This document shows positions 8,280-17,039 of a DNA stretch of 64,000 nt, piece by piece. The stretch covers positions 1-64,000 of the forward strand of contig NZ_JBHTJM010000006.1 in the NCBI RefSeq assembly GCF_042675745.1, written 5' to 3'. A program made the position numbers and the translations under genes. Numbering within the stretch: the first letter of the stretch is position 1; every line of letters begins with the position of its first letter. The notes below the pieces were generated by a model. That model did not search any database and was not told where the DNA came from. It was given only the letters and a program-made list of their open reading frames with translations. This DNA comes from Pseudofulvibacter geojedonensis. Its GTDB lineage: Bacteria > Bacteroidota > Bacteroidia > Flavobacteriales > Flavobacteriaceae.

Positions 8280-9512
8280 ATGCAAGCTCAGACTCTATTT
8301 TATATCATTATAGGAATCTTAATTTTCGACTTTTTATTAGATTCTATTTTAAATGCATTAAACGCAAAACACTTTAATGACGAATTACCCGAAAAACTAA
8401 AAGATGTTTACGATATTGAAGAGTATAAAAAATCTCAAGCCTATAAAGCCACTAATTATTCTTTCGGAAAACTTAGTAGTATTTTTTCATTAGTACTTAC
8501 CCTAATATTTTTATTTATTGACGGCTTTAAGCTAATTAACGATTATGCCCAACAATTCACCAACGACCCAATTCTAGTCGCATTAATATTCTTCGGAATT
8601 ATAATGCTTGGAAGTGATATACTTACCACTCCATTTGCTTACTATCAAACTTTTGTAATTGAAGAAAAATTTGGGTTCAACAAGTCAACCAAAAAACTAT
8701 TTTTTACAGACAAACTGAAAGGATGGCTCATGAGTATTATTTTAGGTGGAGGAATTTTAAGTCTTATTATTTGGTTTTATGAATTTGCCGGTAAAGATTT
8801 CTGGGTTTACGCTTGGGGATTGGTTACTTTTTTTAGTGTTTTTATGAATCTGTTTTACACCAAATTAATTGTACCTCTCTTTAATAAGCAAACTCCTTTA
8901 GAAGAGGGTAGTTTAAGAGACAAAATAGCGCAATATGCTAACACTGTTGGGTTCGAGCTTAAAAATATTTACGTAATAGATGGTTCTAAACGTAGCACTA
9001 AAGCCAATGCCTATTTTTCTGGTTTTGGCAACCAAAAACAAATTACATTATACGACACTTTAATTAATGATTTAGAGGAAGATGAAATTGTTGCTGTACT
9101 TGCACATGAAGTAGGTCATTATAAAAAGAAACATATCATTTACAATCTTATTTTATCAACTATTATAACTGGTTTTACTTTGTGGTTATTATCTGTATTT
9201 GTAAGCAGCCCTGTTTTATCTCAAGCTTTAGGAGTAAACACTCCTACTTTTCATGTAGGGTTAATTGCTTTTGGTTTACTTTACAGCCCATTATCTGAAC
9301 TTACTGGAATTGTCATGAATTTACTATCTAGAAAATTTGAATACCAAGCAGATAATTATGCCAAAGAAACCTTTAACAGTAAAGATTTAATTAGCTCACT
9401 TAAAAAGTTATCTAAAAACAGTTTAAGCAACCTTACCCCTCACCCATGGTATGTATGGTTTCATTACTCTCACCCTAGTTTGTTACAGAGAATTACGAAT
9501 TTAAATAGATAA
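8280..9512 (+). CDS. M48 family zinc metalloprotease, Ste24/CAAX protease-1 type
   Basis: A multi-pass membrane protease of 410 residues. Hydrophobic helices lie at about 5-22, 62-82, 98-118, 148-168, 173-195, 287-308 and 322-342. The zinc-binding helix HEVGH is at 276-280 and the third ligand is in FEYQADNYA at about 353-361, both in the order found in Ste24p. Yeast Ste24 trims prenylated CAAX proteins; bacterial homologues, which lack prenylated substrates as far as known, probably act in membrane protein quality control. It is flanked by terminators or gaps, so it is likely monocistronic. Confidence 0.9.
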   Translation: MQAQTLFYIIIGILIFDFLLDSILNALNAKHFNDELPEKLKDVYDIEEYKKSQAYKATNYSFGKLSSIFSLVLTLIFLFIDGFKLINDYAQQFTNDPILVALIFFGIIMLGSDILTTPFAYYQTFVIEEKFGFNKSTKKLFFTDKLKGWLMSIILGGGILSLIIWFYEFAGKDFWVYAWGLVTFFSVFMNLFYTKLIVPLFNKQTPLEEGSLRDKIAQYANTVGFELKNIYVIDGSKRSTKANAYFSGFGNQKQITLYDTLINDLEEDEIVAVLAHEVGHYKKKHIIYNLILSTIITGFTLWLLSVFVSSPVLSQALGVNTPTFHVGLIAFGLLYSPLSELTGIVMNLLSRKFEYQADNYAKETFNSKDLISSLKKLSKNSLSNLTPHPWYVWFHYSHPSLLQRITNLNR

Positions 9513-9553
9513 TTTACATTTAAGCTATATATTTTTTTTGGGATATTATAAAT

Positions 9554-10033
9554 ATGAAAAAATCTATCTTTTTACTTATATCAATAATCTTTATCTCTTG
9601 TGCTAGCGTAAAAAAGTATGAAAATATTGAATTAGATTTATCAAACCAAAACCTTGTAAAACTTCCAGATGATATTCTTAAATACAAGAAACTAGAAGTA
9701 CTAAACCTTAGAAATAACAATTTCAATCAGTTTCCAAAACAAGTATCATCATTACCGAATCTAAAGAGGCTTTTTTTATCTAGTAATCATATTGATTCAA
9801 TACCTATAGAAATCCTAGAAAATAAAGAACTTGTAGTTTTATATCTTGACGATAATAACATCTTAAATTTTAGAAATTTAAAACCCATGCAAAAGCTTAG
9901 GATTATTTCTATTACTCATAATCCTATTAGAACTAAGGAGAATATAGAATGCTTAATCCCTAAAGAAGCACAAGTTCTTTATGGAAATGAATTCCCTACC
10001 ATTAAAGGGAGTGATTGCAAAGAAACTAAATAA
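9554..10033 (+). CDS. Small leucine-rich-repeat lipoprotein
   Basis: A 159-residue protein with lipoprotein signal (FISC, Cys at residue 16) followed by about four leucine-rich repeats (residues 27-120) of the form LxxLxLxxNxL, e.g. LEVLNLRNNNFNQFP and LKRLFLSSNHIDSIP. The short Cys-capped C-terminus (CLIPKEAQVLYGNE...GSDC) may form a disulfide cap. It is probably anchored in the envelope and binds a protein partner, but the partner is unknown. It lies between the protease and rel genes without close coupling. Confidence 0.75.
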   Translation: MKKSIFLLISIIFISCASVKKYENIELDLSNQNLVKLPDDILKYKKLEVLNLRNNNFNQFPKQVSSLPNLKRLFLSSNHIDSIPIEILENKELVVLYLDDNNILNFRNLKPMQKLRIISITHNPIRTKENIECLIPKEAQVLYGNEFPTIKGSDCKETK

Positions 10034-10200
10034 GCCACAAAACTATATACTAATACTTTTAGAAATAATAAATACTCATTTTCAAGTATATTTTTCTCTA
10101 ATTCCCCTTCATAACTTAGCCTATAATATTTTTATTCATAGCTATAAACATTTCTCAATTCTCTATTGCACAACTCTAAGACTTGTTTTATCTTAGTTTT

Positions 10201-12405
10201 ATGACAGAAGTAGAGATAGAAAAGGAAAATGCGGCTATTGCTGCCGAGTATAGAAAACTATTACGTATTAGTTACCAATCGCTTACAGCAGAAGACAAAA
10301 AACTAATTCGTTTAGCTTTCAACACAGCTGTAGATGCTCATAAAGACCAACGCAGAAAAAGTGGAGAAGCTTATATTTTTCATCCAATTGCCGTTGCTAA
10401 AATTGTTGCAGCAGAAATTGGACTGGATGCTACTTCAATTGCTGCAGCTTTATTACATGATGTGGTAGAAGATACCGATTTTACTTTGTCTGACATGGAG
10501 CGTTTGTTTGGCACTGCAGTAGCTAGAATTGTAGACGGTCTTACAAAAATATCGAACCTTCAAAAAGATACAGACGTCTCTTTACAGGCAGAGAATTTTA
10601 GAAAAATGCTATTAACTCTTAATGAAGATGTAAGGGTTATTATTATTAAAATTGCCGATCGTTTACACAACATGCAAACAATGGCTTCTATGCCGCCTCA
10701 CAAACAAGTTAAAATTGCTTCTGAAACGTTATATATTTATGCTCCTCTAGCTCATAGAATGGGGCTTTACAATATTAAAACCGAACTAGAAGACTTGAGT
10801 TTAAAATATACCGAACCAGAGGTATACAACGATTTACTTAACAAAGCTGAAGACTCTAAAGAAGAACAAAAAGCTTATATAAAGGTTTTTAACGATTCTT
10901 TAAAAAGCACGTTAGATGCTTCTGATATTGAATACGAAATAAAAGGTCGACCTAAGTCTATTTTCTCCATAAGAAAAAAGATGTTAAAACAAGGTGTCAC
11001 CTTTGAAGAGGTATACGATAAATTTGCTGTAAGGATAATCTATAAATGTGAGCAAGACCAAGAGAAATTCATGGCTTGGAAAATTTATTCTATCGTTACC
11101 GATAATTACAGGCCCAACCCAGTCCGTTTAAGAGATTGGATTTCTTCTCCTAAATCTACTGGTTACGAAGCATTGCATATTACTGTTATGGGACCTAAAG
11201 GACGTTGGGTAGAAGTTCAAATTCGTTCAGAACGTATGAATGAAATTGCCGAAAAAGGATATGCAGCTCACTATAAATATAAACAAGGAAAAGAAAAAGA
11301 TGGAGGTTTAGACGAATGGTTAGCTAAACTACAAGAAGCTCTAGAAAATCAAGAGGTAAACGCTGTAGACTTTGTAGAACAGTTTAAACTAAACTTATAT
11401 GCCAAAGAAATATTCGTATTTACTCCAAAAGGAGATTTAAAATCACTTCCAAAAGGAGCCACACCATTAGATTTTTCTTTTAGTATACATACACAAGTAG
11501 GGTTAAAAACTAGAGGTGCTAAGGTTAATGGAAAATTAGTTCCGCTAAGCCATGAACTAAAAAGTGGCGATCAGGTAGAAATCATCACATCAGAAAATAT
11601 TAAACCTACCGCCAATTGGTTAGACTATGCTACTACAGCAAGAGCAAAATCTAAAATTAAGTCATCTTTAAATGAAGAGAAAAAACAAATTGCCTCTGAA
11701 GGAAAAGAAATATTAAGGCGTAAACTAAAACAACTTAAAATTACCCTTAATGACAAATCTATCAATCAGTTAGTATCCTTTTTGGGATACAAAACAAGTT
11801 TGGACTTGTTTTATAGAGCTGGTTTAGGAAATATAGATAACCAAAAACTAAAAGAGTTTGCTGCAGAGCGAAATAATGCTATACTTGGTTTCTTTAAAAA
11901 GCGAATGCGCAAGCAACAAACTACAGAAGATGTAGTAAAAGAAGTTATAACACATAAATATGACAAGCTAGTTTTTGGTAAAGAAGAAGAGAAATTAGAA
12001 TACAAACTATCGCCTTGTTGTAGCCCTATACCTGGAGATCCTGTTTTTGGATTTATCACCGTTTCTGAAGGTATTAAAGTTCATAAAAACAACTGTCCTA
12101 ATGCTGTAAGTATGCAAGCTAACTTTGCTTATCGAATTATGAAAGCAAAATGGATAGACTCGTCTCAAGAAGAATATTCTGCCGATTTAACCATATCAGG
12201 TATAGATCAAATGGGATTAGTAAGTGATGTTACTAGAGTTATTTCTACGAACATGCATGTAAACATGAAAAAAATTAGCTTCGAATCTAACGACGGTATT
12301 TTTAAAGGAAAAGTAACCGTTGTTGTTAAGAACAAAAACATCTTAAACAAACTTGTTGAAAACATTAGAAAAGTTAGTGGTATAGAGAAGGTTACTCGAG
12401 ATTAA
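10201..12405 (+). CDS. rel: Bifunctional (p)ppGpp synthetase/hydrolase, RelA/SpoT family
   Basis: Makes and degrades the stringent-response alarmone. A 734-residue long RSH enzyme. The HD hydrolase domain has H47, H61 and the HD pair in LLHDVVEDTD (86-87), so hydrolysis is probably intact. The synthetase domain carries RPKSIFSIRKKM and RLRDWISSPKSTGYEALH. It is followed by a TGS domain (IFVFTPKGDLKSLPKGAT), a Cys-rich CPCC-like zinc finger region (SPCCSPIPGD) and a C-terminal ACT domain. I used ATG at 10201 because the upstream in-frame ATG adds a non-conserved hexapeptide. fur and purA follow in the same direction. Confidence 0.95.
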   Translation: MTEVEIEKENAAIAAEYRKLLRISYQSLTAEDKKLIRLAFNTAVDAHKDQRRKSGEAYIFHPIAVAKIVAAEIGLDATSIAAALLHDVVEDTDFTLSDMERLFGTAVARIVDGLTKISNLQKDTDVSLQAENFRKMLLTLNEDVRVIIIKIADRLHNMQTMASMPPHKQVKIASETLYIYAPLAHRMGLYNIKTELEDLSLKYTEPEVYNDLLNKAEDSKEEQKAYIKVFNDSLKSTLDASDIEYEIKGRPKSIFSIRKKMLKQGVTFEEVYDKFAVRIIYKCEQDQEKFMAWKIYSIVTDNYRPNPVRLRDWISSPKSTGYEALHITVMGPKGRWVEVQIRSERMNEIAEKGYAAHYKYKQGKEKDGGLDEWLAKLQEALENQEVNAVDFVEQFKLNLYAKEIFVFTPKGDLKSLPKGATPLDFSFSIHTQVGLKTRGAKVNGKLVPLSHELKSGDQVEIITSENIKPTANWLDYATTARAKSKIKSSLNEEKKQIASEGKEILRRKLKQLKITLNDKSINQLVSFLGYKTSLDLFYRAGLGNIDNQKLKEFAAERNNAILGFFKKRMRKQQTTEDVVKEVITHKYDKLVFGKEEEKLEYKLSPCCSPIPGDPVFGFITVSEGIKVHKNNCPNAVSMQANFAYRIMKAKWIDSSQEEYSADLTISGIDQMGLVSDVTRVISTNMHVNMKKISFESNDGIFKGKVTVVVKNKNILNKLVENIRKVSGIEKVTRD

Positions 12406-12457
12406 AGCTTTTTATTTTTTGTGATAACTTTTATATCAATAATGCTAAAAATAGTTG

Positions 12458-12465
12458 TAAATTTG
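12458..12465 (+). promoter_or_regulatory. Putative -7 element of fur-purA
   Basis: TAAATTTG matches TAnnTTTG and lies 18 bases before the fur ATG. No TTG is seen at the normal -33 distance, so this is a partial promoter match. Confidence 0.4.
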
Positions 12466-12483
12466 CCCGTTCCAATTTTGTAA

Positions 12484-12930
12484 ATGATGGAAGAAAAAAA
12501 CAATAATCAAGAAATCGTTAAGAATGTATTTACGAACTACTTAGAAGAAAAGGGACATCGTAAAACTCCTGAACGATATGCAATTTTAAGTGAAATCTAT
12601 AGCAGCAATGATCATTTCGACATTGAATCATTATACATTATGATGAAAATGAAGAAGTACAGAGTTTCTCGTGCTACTTTATACAACACTATAGAGTTAC
12701 TGCTAGATTGTAACTTGGTTAGAAAACATCAGTTTGGTGATAATCAAGCTCATTATGAAAAGTCGTATTTTGATAAAAATCACGATCACATTATATTATC
12801 TGATGGAGAAGTTTTAGAATTCTGCGATCCAAGAATTCAATCCATAAAAAAAACGATTGAAGAAGTTTTTGATATCGAAATTCACAACCACTCATTATAT
12901 TTCTACGGAACAAAAAAAAACAAACAATAA
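12484..12930 (+). CDS. Fur family transcriptional regulator
   Basis: A 148-residue winged-helix regulator. The DNA-binding part has KTPERYAILSEIY and RVSRATLYNTIELL (recognition helix). The metal-binding hinge includes HFDIESLY and the HDH motif (NHDHIIL). Unlike canonical Fur, PerR or Zur, the two structural-zinc CxxC pairs are absent: the region that normally reads CxxCG is LSDGEVLEF here and the C-terminus is YGTKKNKQ. It may therefore fold without the structural zinc, which is inference. The gene sits 21 bases upstream of purA in a likely operon. The regulated metal or stress signal is not determinable. Confidence 0.88.
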   Translation: MMEEKNNNQEIVKNVFTNYLEEKGHRKTPERYAILSEIYSSNDHFDIESLYIMMKMKKYRVSRATLYNTIELLLDCNLVRKHQFGDNQAHYEKSYFDKNHDHIILSDGEVLEFCDPRIQSIKKTIEEVFDIEIHNHSLYFYGTKKNKQ

Positions 12931-12951
12931 CAACACACTAAACAAAACACA

Positions 12952-14223
12952 ATGGCAGTAGATTTACTACTAGGTTTACAATGGGGAGACGAAGGCAAGG
13001 GAAAAATTGTTGACGTACTTACCGCTAACTACGATATTATTGCTCGTTTTCAAGGAGGTCCAAATGCAGGTCATACTTTAGAGTTCGATGGTATTAAACA
13101 TGTATTAAGAACAATTCCTTCTGGAATTTTTCACGACAAAGCTATTAACGTAATCGGTAACGGAGTAGTTGTAGATCCGGTTGTTTTTGTAAAAGAATTA
13201 GAAGGCTTAGAACAATTTAAAATTGACTATAAATCTAAATTAATCGTATCTAGAAAAGCCCACTTAATATTGCCAACTCACCGTTTATTAGATGCTGCAT
13301 CTGAAGCTTCTAAAGGAAAAGCTAAAATTGGTTCTACCTTAAAAGGTATTGGGCCAACTTACATGGATAAAACTGGTAGAAATGGTATACGTGTTGGAGA
13401 TTTAGAATTAGATACTTGGAAAGAAAAGTACCGTTCTTTAGCTAACAAACACGAAGCTATGATTAAGTTTTACGATGTAGATGTACAGTATGACTTAGAT
13501 GAAATGGAAGAAGAATTCTTTGCTTCTGTAGAAAAACTTAAAGAATTAACTTTTATTGATAGTGAAGAGTATTTAAACCAAGCTATAAAAAGTGGTAAAA
13601 CTATTTTAGCTGAAGGAGCTCAAGGTTCATTATTAGATATTGATTTTGGAACCTATCCGTTTGTTACTTCATCTAACACTACAGCAGCTGGAGCTTGTAC
13701 TGGTTTAGGAATTGCTCCTAACAAAGTAAAAGATGTATTTGGTATTTTTAAAGCTTACACTACTCGTGTAGGTTCTGGACCATTCCCTACTGAATTATTT
13801 GATGAAACTGGAGCTGAGATGGCAAAAGTTGGTCATGAATTTGGTGCGGTAACCGGTAGACCAAGACGTTGTGGTTGGTTAGACTTAGTAGCCTTAAAAT
13901 ACACTTGTGAGGTAAATGGAGTTACCCAATTAATGATGATGAAAGGTGATGTTCTTTCTGGTTTTGATAAATTAAAAGTTTGTACTGCTTATAAGTACAA
14001 TGGCGAAACCATTAAGCACTTACCATATAACATAGAACCAGAAAACGTAACACCTATATTTACTGAGTTTGATTGTTGGGAAGAAGACTTAACTAAAATG
14101 ACCAATCCTGACCAATTCCCTAAAGAATTGAATGATTATATCGATTTCTTAGAGAAAGAATTAGAAATTCCTATCAAGATCGTTTCTGTTGGTCCAGATA
14201 GAACACAAACAATTCACAGATAA
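12952..14223 (+). CDS. purA: Adenylosuccinate synthetase
   Basis: Converts IMP, aspartate and GTP to adenylosuccinate, the first step from IMP to AMP. The 423-residue chain has the normal family length. It carries the GTP P-loop QWGDEGKGK near residues 10-18, the NAGHTL motif with the catalytic His, the IMP-binding GPTYMDK region, the switch-like GTYPFVTSSNT and GRPRRCGWLD. It is cotranscribed with the upstream Fur gene (21-base gap) and followed by a terminator. Confidence 0.97.
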   Translation: MAVDLLLGLQWGDEGKGKIVDVLTANYDIIARFQGGPNAGHTLEFDGIKHVLRTIPSGIFHDKAINVIGNGVVVDPVVFVKELEGLEQFKIDYKSKLIVSRKAHLILPTHRLLDAASEASKGKAKIGSTLKGIGPTYMDKTGRNGIRVGDLELDTWKEKYRSLANKHEAMIKFYDVDVQYDLDEMEEEFFASVEKLKELTFIDSEEYLNQAIKSGKTILAEGAQGSLLDIDFGTYPFVTSSNTTAAGACTGLGIAPNKVKDVFGIFKAYTTRVGSGPFPTELFDETGAEMAKVGHEFGAVTGRPRRCGWLDLVALKYTCEVNGVTQLMMMKGDVLSGFDKLKVCTAYKYNGETIKHLPYNIEPENVTPIFTEFDCWEEDLTKMTNPDQFPKELNDYIDFLEKELEIPIKIVSVGPDRTQTIHR

Positions 14224-14247
14224 AAATCTGTATCATATAAAACTTAA

Positions 14248-14275
14248 ACGCTTCTCTTTTGAGAGGCGTTTTTTA
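14248..14275 (+). terminator. Terminator of purA
   Basis: Stem ACGCTTCTC/GAGAGGCGT with loop TTTT is followed by a T-run. Confidence 0.8.
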
Positions 14276-14286
14276 TTATCCAAAAA

Positions 14287-14982
14287 TTAATCTATTATTA
14301 TTTTTTCTTTTGACAAAGGTGGTGGCGGTGGAGGCAATATAGAATAATGATAGTTATCTACTACCTGTAAATTAATTGGATATTCAACTCTCAAACGATC
14401 AATTGATTTATTACTAACTCTTTTCTTTTCTTTTATAAAACTATAATAGGAATGAACAATTGAGATAAAAACACTATCTCTTTGATAATTATTTTTAATA
14501 TGACTAGCATTAAATATAATTAAAGAGCTCTTATTCCTCATATTACTTTCCATAAACTCATAATAATTCTTCAATACTTTATCCATTTCTACTTGACTTA
14601 ACTCTTCATACAACTCATCATTTACTAGCCATTTGAAATCTTTGTTTACACTCATTCTCATTACATCTCTTTTTTTATAACAAAAAATATCACCACAAAA
14701 ACTCTCAAATATAAATGGTAAGTATACCCCGTAAGTAGACAAGTACATATAAGTATTTAAGCCTTTACCTTTTTTGCAATACTCATCATCTAACTTATCA
14801 AATTCCTCTCTAGTTTTTATCGTATCCAAACAAAACACAAAAGCATCTTCTGGTACTTTGTATTTATAAACATGATTAGCTGTTAATGCTTCTATCCTAT
14901 CTTTTTCTCTTTGTGTATACTCCTTTTTACAAGAAAAAAACATAACACTTAACAACACAAATATTCCTACATATAATTTCAT
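14287..14982 (-). CDS. Hypothetical lipoprotein with polyproline C-terminus
   Basis: A 231-residue lipoprotein when started at ATG 14982: MKLYVGIFVLLS then lipobox FFSC with Cys at residue 18. A start at 15009 would add nine residues ahead of the signal and is less likely. The body is charged and mostly helical, with two Cys pairs (FCLDT, YCKKG, FCGDIFCYKK). It ends with seven prolines in a short stretch (ILPPPPPPLSK). I recognise no family. It is convergent with purA, from which a terminator separates it. Confidence 0.6.
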   Translation of the reverse strand: MKLYVGIFVLLSVMFFSCKKEYTQREKDRIEALTANHVYKYKVPEDAFVFCLDTIKTREEFDKLDDEYCKKGKGLNTYMYLSTYGVYLPFIFESFCGDIFCYKKRDVMRMSVNKDFKWLVNDELYEELSQVEMDKVLKNYYEFMESNMRNKSSLIIFNASHIKNNYQRDSVFISIVHSYYSFIKEKKRVSNKSIDRLRVEYPINLQVVDNYHYSILPPPPPPLSKEKIIID

Positions 14983-15038
14983 AAAGCTGATTAGTTTTAG
15001 AACTAACATTACATCAATAACTATTCCTAAAATTCAAT

Positions 15039-15046
15039 TACCTTTG
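15039..15046 (+). promoter_or_regulatory. -7 element abutting the rluA-family start codon
   Basis: TACCTTTG matches TAnnTTTG and ends five bases before the ATG at 15052, predicting transcription from the start codon itself. Confidence 0.5.
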
Positions 15047-15051
15047 AATCT

Positions 15052-15936
15052 ATGATTGTACTAGAAAAACATATTGTTCCAACGGGCAATTACCATATTC
15101 GAATTCAAGAATATGCAGGTTCTGTATTTAAAAAATTACAATCGAGATCGGCTGTAAAAAAATGTATTGCTAAAAAAGGACTGTATATCAATGGTCAACC
15201 AGCACAAACTAGTGACTGGATTAAAGAAGGACAATTAATAGAATTAGTTGCTACAGAAAGTCAATTAAAAAAGGTTTTTCAATTAAATCTAGAAGTAATA
15301 TACGAAGACGATCATTTAGCTTTAGTAAATAAACCTGCAGGATTCCCTACCAATGGTAATTATTTTAAAACCATTGAAAATGCTTTACCTTTTAACTTAA
15401 AAGAAAGCACACTAAAAGACGCTCTTAACCATCCTACGCCTGTACACAGATTAGACAACCCCACCTCTGGTATTTTAATGATTGCCAAAACAAAAGCTAC
15501 TCAAATTCATTTGCACCAGCAATTTGAACAAAAAGAAATACAAAAAAACTATCATGCAGTGGTAGTAGGTAAATTACCTAAACAAGGAATGATAGAATTT
15601 CCTATTGACGGACAAACTGCTTTAACAGGTTATAAAACAATACAGCAAGTTCCTGCTCTGCAAAACGGATATTTAAGTTTAGTAGAATTACACCCAAAAA
15701 CAGGTAGAACACATCAGCTACGTATTCATCTATCTGAGTTGGGATTCCCTATAGTTGGAGACAAACAATATGCACCAGACAATGTTATGATGCACAAAGG
15801 CTTGTTTTTATGCGCCTCCGCTATTGAGTTTACACATCCCATATCTAAAGAAAATATTTGCTTTAACATTTCACTTCCTAACAAATTCAACAGTTATCTA
15901 AATCGTGAACACAAGCGATTTACTAAACATAGCTAA
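15052..15936 (+). CDS. RluA family RNA pseudouridine synthase
   Basis: Isomerises specific uridines in rRNA or tRNA to pseudouridine. The 294-residue chain has an S4-like N-terminal segment (RSAVKKCIAKKGLYINGQ) and the catalytic domain with motif HRLDNPTSGILMIAK near residues 133-147, where the Asp is the nucleophile. HPKTGRTHQLRIHL near 216-229 is the conserved RluA/RsuA-superfamily uridine-binding motif. Which position is modified cannot be told. Confidence 0.9.
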   Translation: MIVLEKHIVPTGNYHIRIQEYAGSVFKKLQSRSAVKKCIAKKGLYINGQPAQTSDWIKEGQLIELVATESQLKKVFQLNLEVIYEDDHLALVNKPAGFPTNGNYFKTIENALPFNLKESTLKDALNHPTPVHRLDNPTSGILMIAKTKATQIHLHQQFEQKEIQKNYHAVVVGKLPKQGMIEFPIDGQTALTGYKTIQQVPALQNGYLSLVELHPKTGRTHQLRIHLSELGFPIVGDKQYAPDNVMMHKGLFLCASAIEFTHPISKENICFNISLPNKFNSYLNREHKRFTKHS

Positions 15937-16025
15937 TAAAAATAAATATTCTTATTTTTACGTTATATGTGTAATAAATTGGCACAACAATTGTCTTTTA
16001 ATTACAAAAAACACTTTTTCCCTTT

Positions 16026-16958
16026 ATGAAAAACATCATCATACTATTTACAGCTTTATTTTCTGTTATTAGCTTTGCGCAAGATATTATTGCTCAAGAT
16101 TTACGCGTTAGCGATTATGTAGAAGGCACATTATTGTTACCCAATAATAAAACCAAAACGGTGGCTATTATTATACCAGGTTCTGGTCCTACAGATAGAG
16201 ACGGAAACCAAAACTTTTTACAGAGCAATTCTTTAAAATACTTAGCTCAAGATATTAGCAATGCAGGAATAGCTACTTTTAGATACGACAAAAGAGCTTT
16301 AACCATGCTTAAAAAAGGAGCTTCTGAAAAAAGCATTAATGCTGTTAGGTTTGATGACTTTGTTGAGGATGCTAAAAAAACAGTACAATATTTAAAACGA
16401 CGAGGCTATGAAAAAATTTATTTTATTGGTCATAGTCAAGGTTCTTTAGTGGCCATGTTAGCTTCTCATAAAGATGTTACTGGTTTTATATCTATAGCTG
16501 GTGCAGGAAGAACTATAGATGAGGTTATTATGGAGCAATTAGCCATGATGCTGGTTCCAAAAGAAATGATGGAAAAAGCTCAGAAAACTATTGATATCAT
16601 GAAAACTGGAAAAACAGATAAGGACTTTCCACCTGCTCTGGCTAATGTTTTTAATTTGCCTTTACAACCCTTTATGATTAATTGGATGAAGTACTCGCCT
16701 ACTGAAGAAATTAAAAAATTAACCATTCCTACCCTAATTATCAATGGAACTAAAGATTTTCAAGTATCAACAAATGAAGCAGCTCTTTTAAAAAATGCAC
16801 AACCAGATGCTGAGTATGAAATTATAGAAAACATGAATCATGCTTTGAAAACTGTTGAAAGTGATGATAAACAAGAAAACGCTAAAACTTATAACATGCC
16901 TCAGCTAAAAAACACAGAAGGTTTAGCACAAATCATTATTGATTTCATTAAAAAATAA
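16026..16958 (+). CDS. Exported alpha/beta hydrolase
   Basis: A 310-residue alpha/beta-hydrolase with an N-terminal signal peptide (about 1-18, ending SFAQ), so probably periplasmic. The nucleophile elbow is GHSQGS with Ser137. The acid is likely the Asp in NGTKDFQV and the base the His in NMNHALK. The oxyanion-side motif PGSGPTDRDGN is typical of the bacterial acyl-CoA/peptidase S9-like hydrolases annotated as alpha/beta fold hydrolase. The substrate is unknown. It is followed by its own terminator. Confidence 0.85.
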   Translation: MKNIIILFTALFSVISFAQDIIAQDLRVSDYVEGTLLLPNNKTKTVAIIIPGSGPTDRDGNQNFLQSNSLKYLAQDISNAGIATFRYDKRALTMLKKGASEKSINAVRFDDFVEDAKKTVQYLKRRGYEKIYFIGHSQGSLVAMLASHKDVTGFISIAGAGRTIDEVIMEQLAMMLVPKEMMEKAQKTIDIMKTGKTDKDFPPALANVFNLPLQPFMINWMKYSPTEEIKKLTIPTLIINGTKDFQVSTNEAALLKNAQPDAEYEIIENMNHALKTVESDDKQENAKTYNMPQLKNTEGLAQIIIDFIKK

Positions 16959-16980
16959 GTCGTTAATAAATCATAAAACC

Positions 16981-17008
16981 AAAGCAGCTCTTTTTGAGCT
17001 GCTTTTTG
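16981..17008 (+). terminator. Terminator of the alpha/beta hydrolase gene
   Basis: Stem AAAGCAGCTC/GAGCTGCTTT with a five-T loop is followed by T's. Confidence 0.8.
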
Positions 17009-17039
17009 TATTTTGCAACTTTAACAACCCTATATTAGA

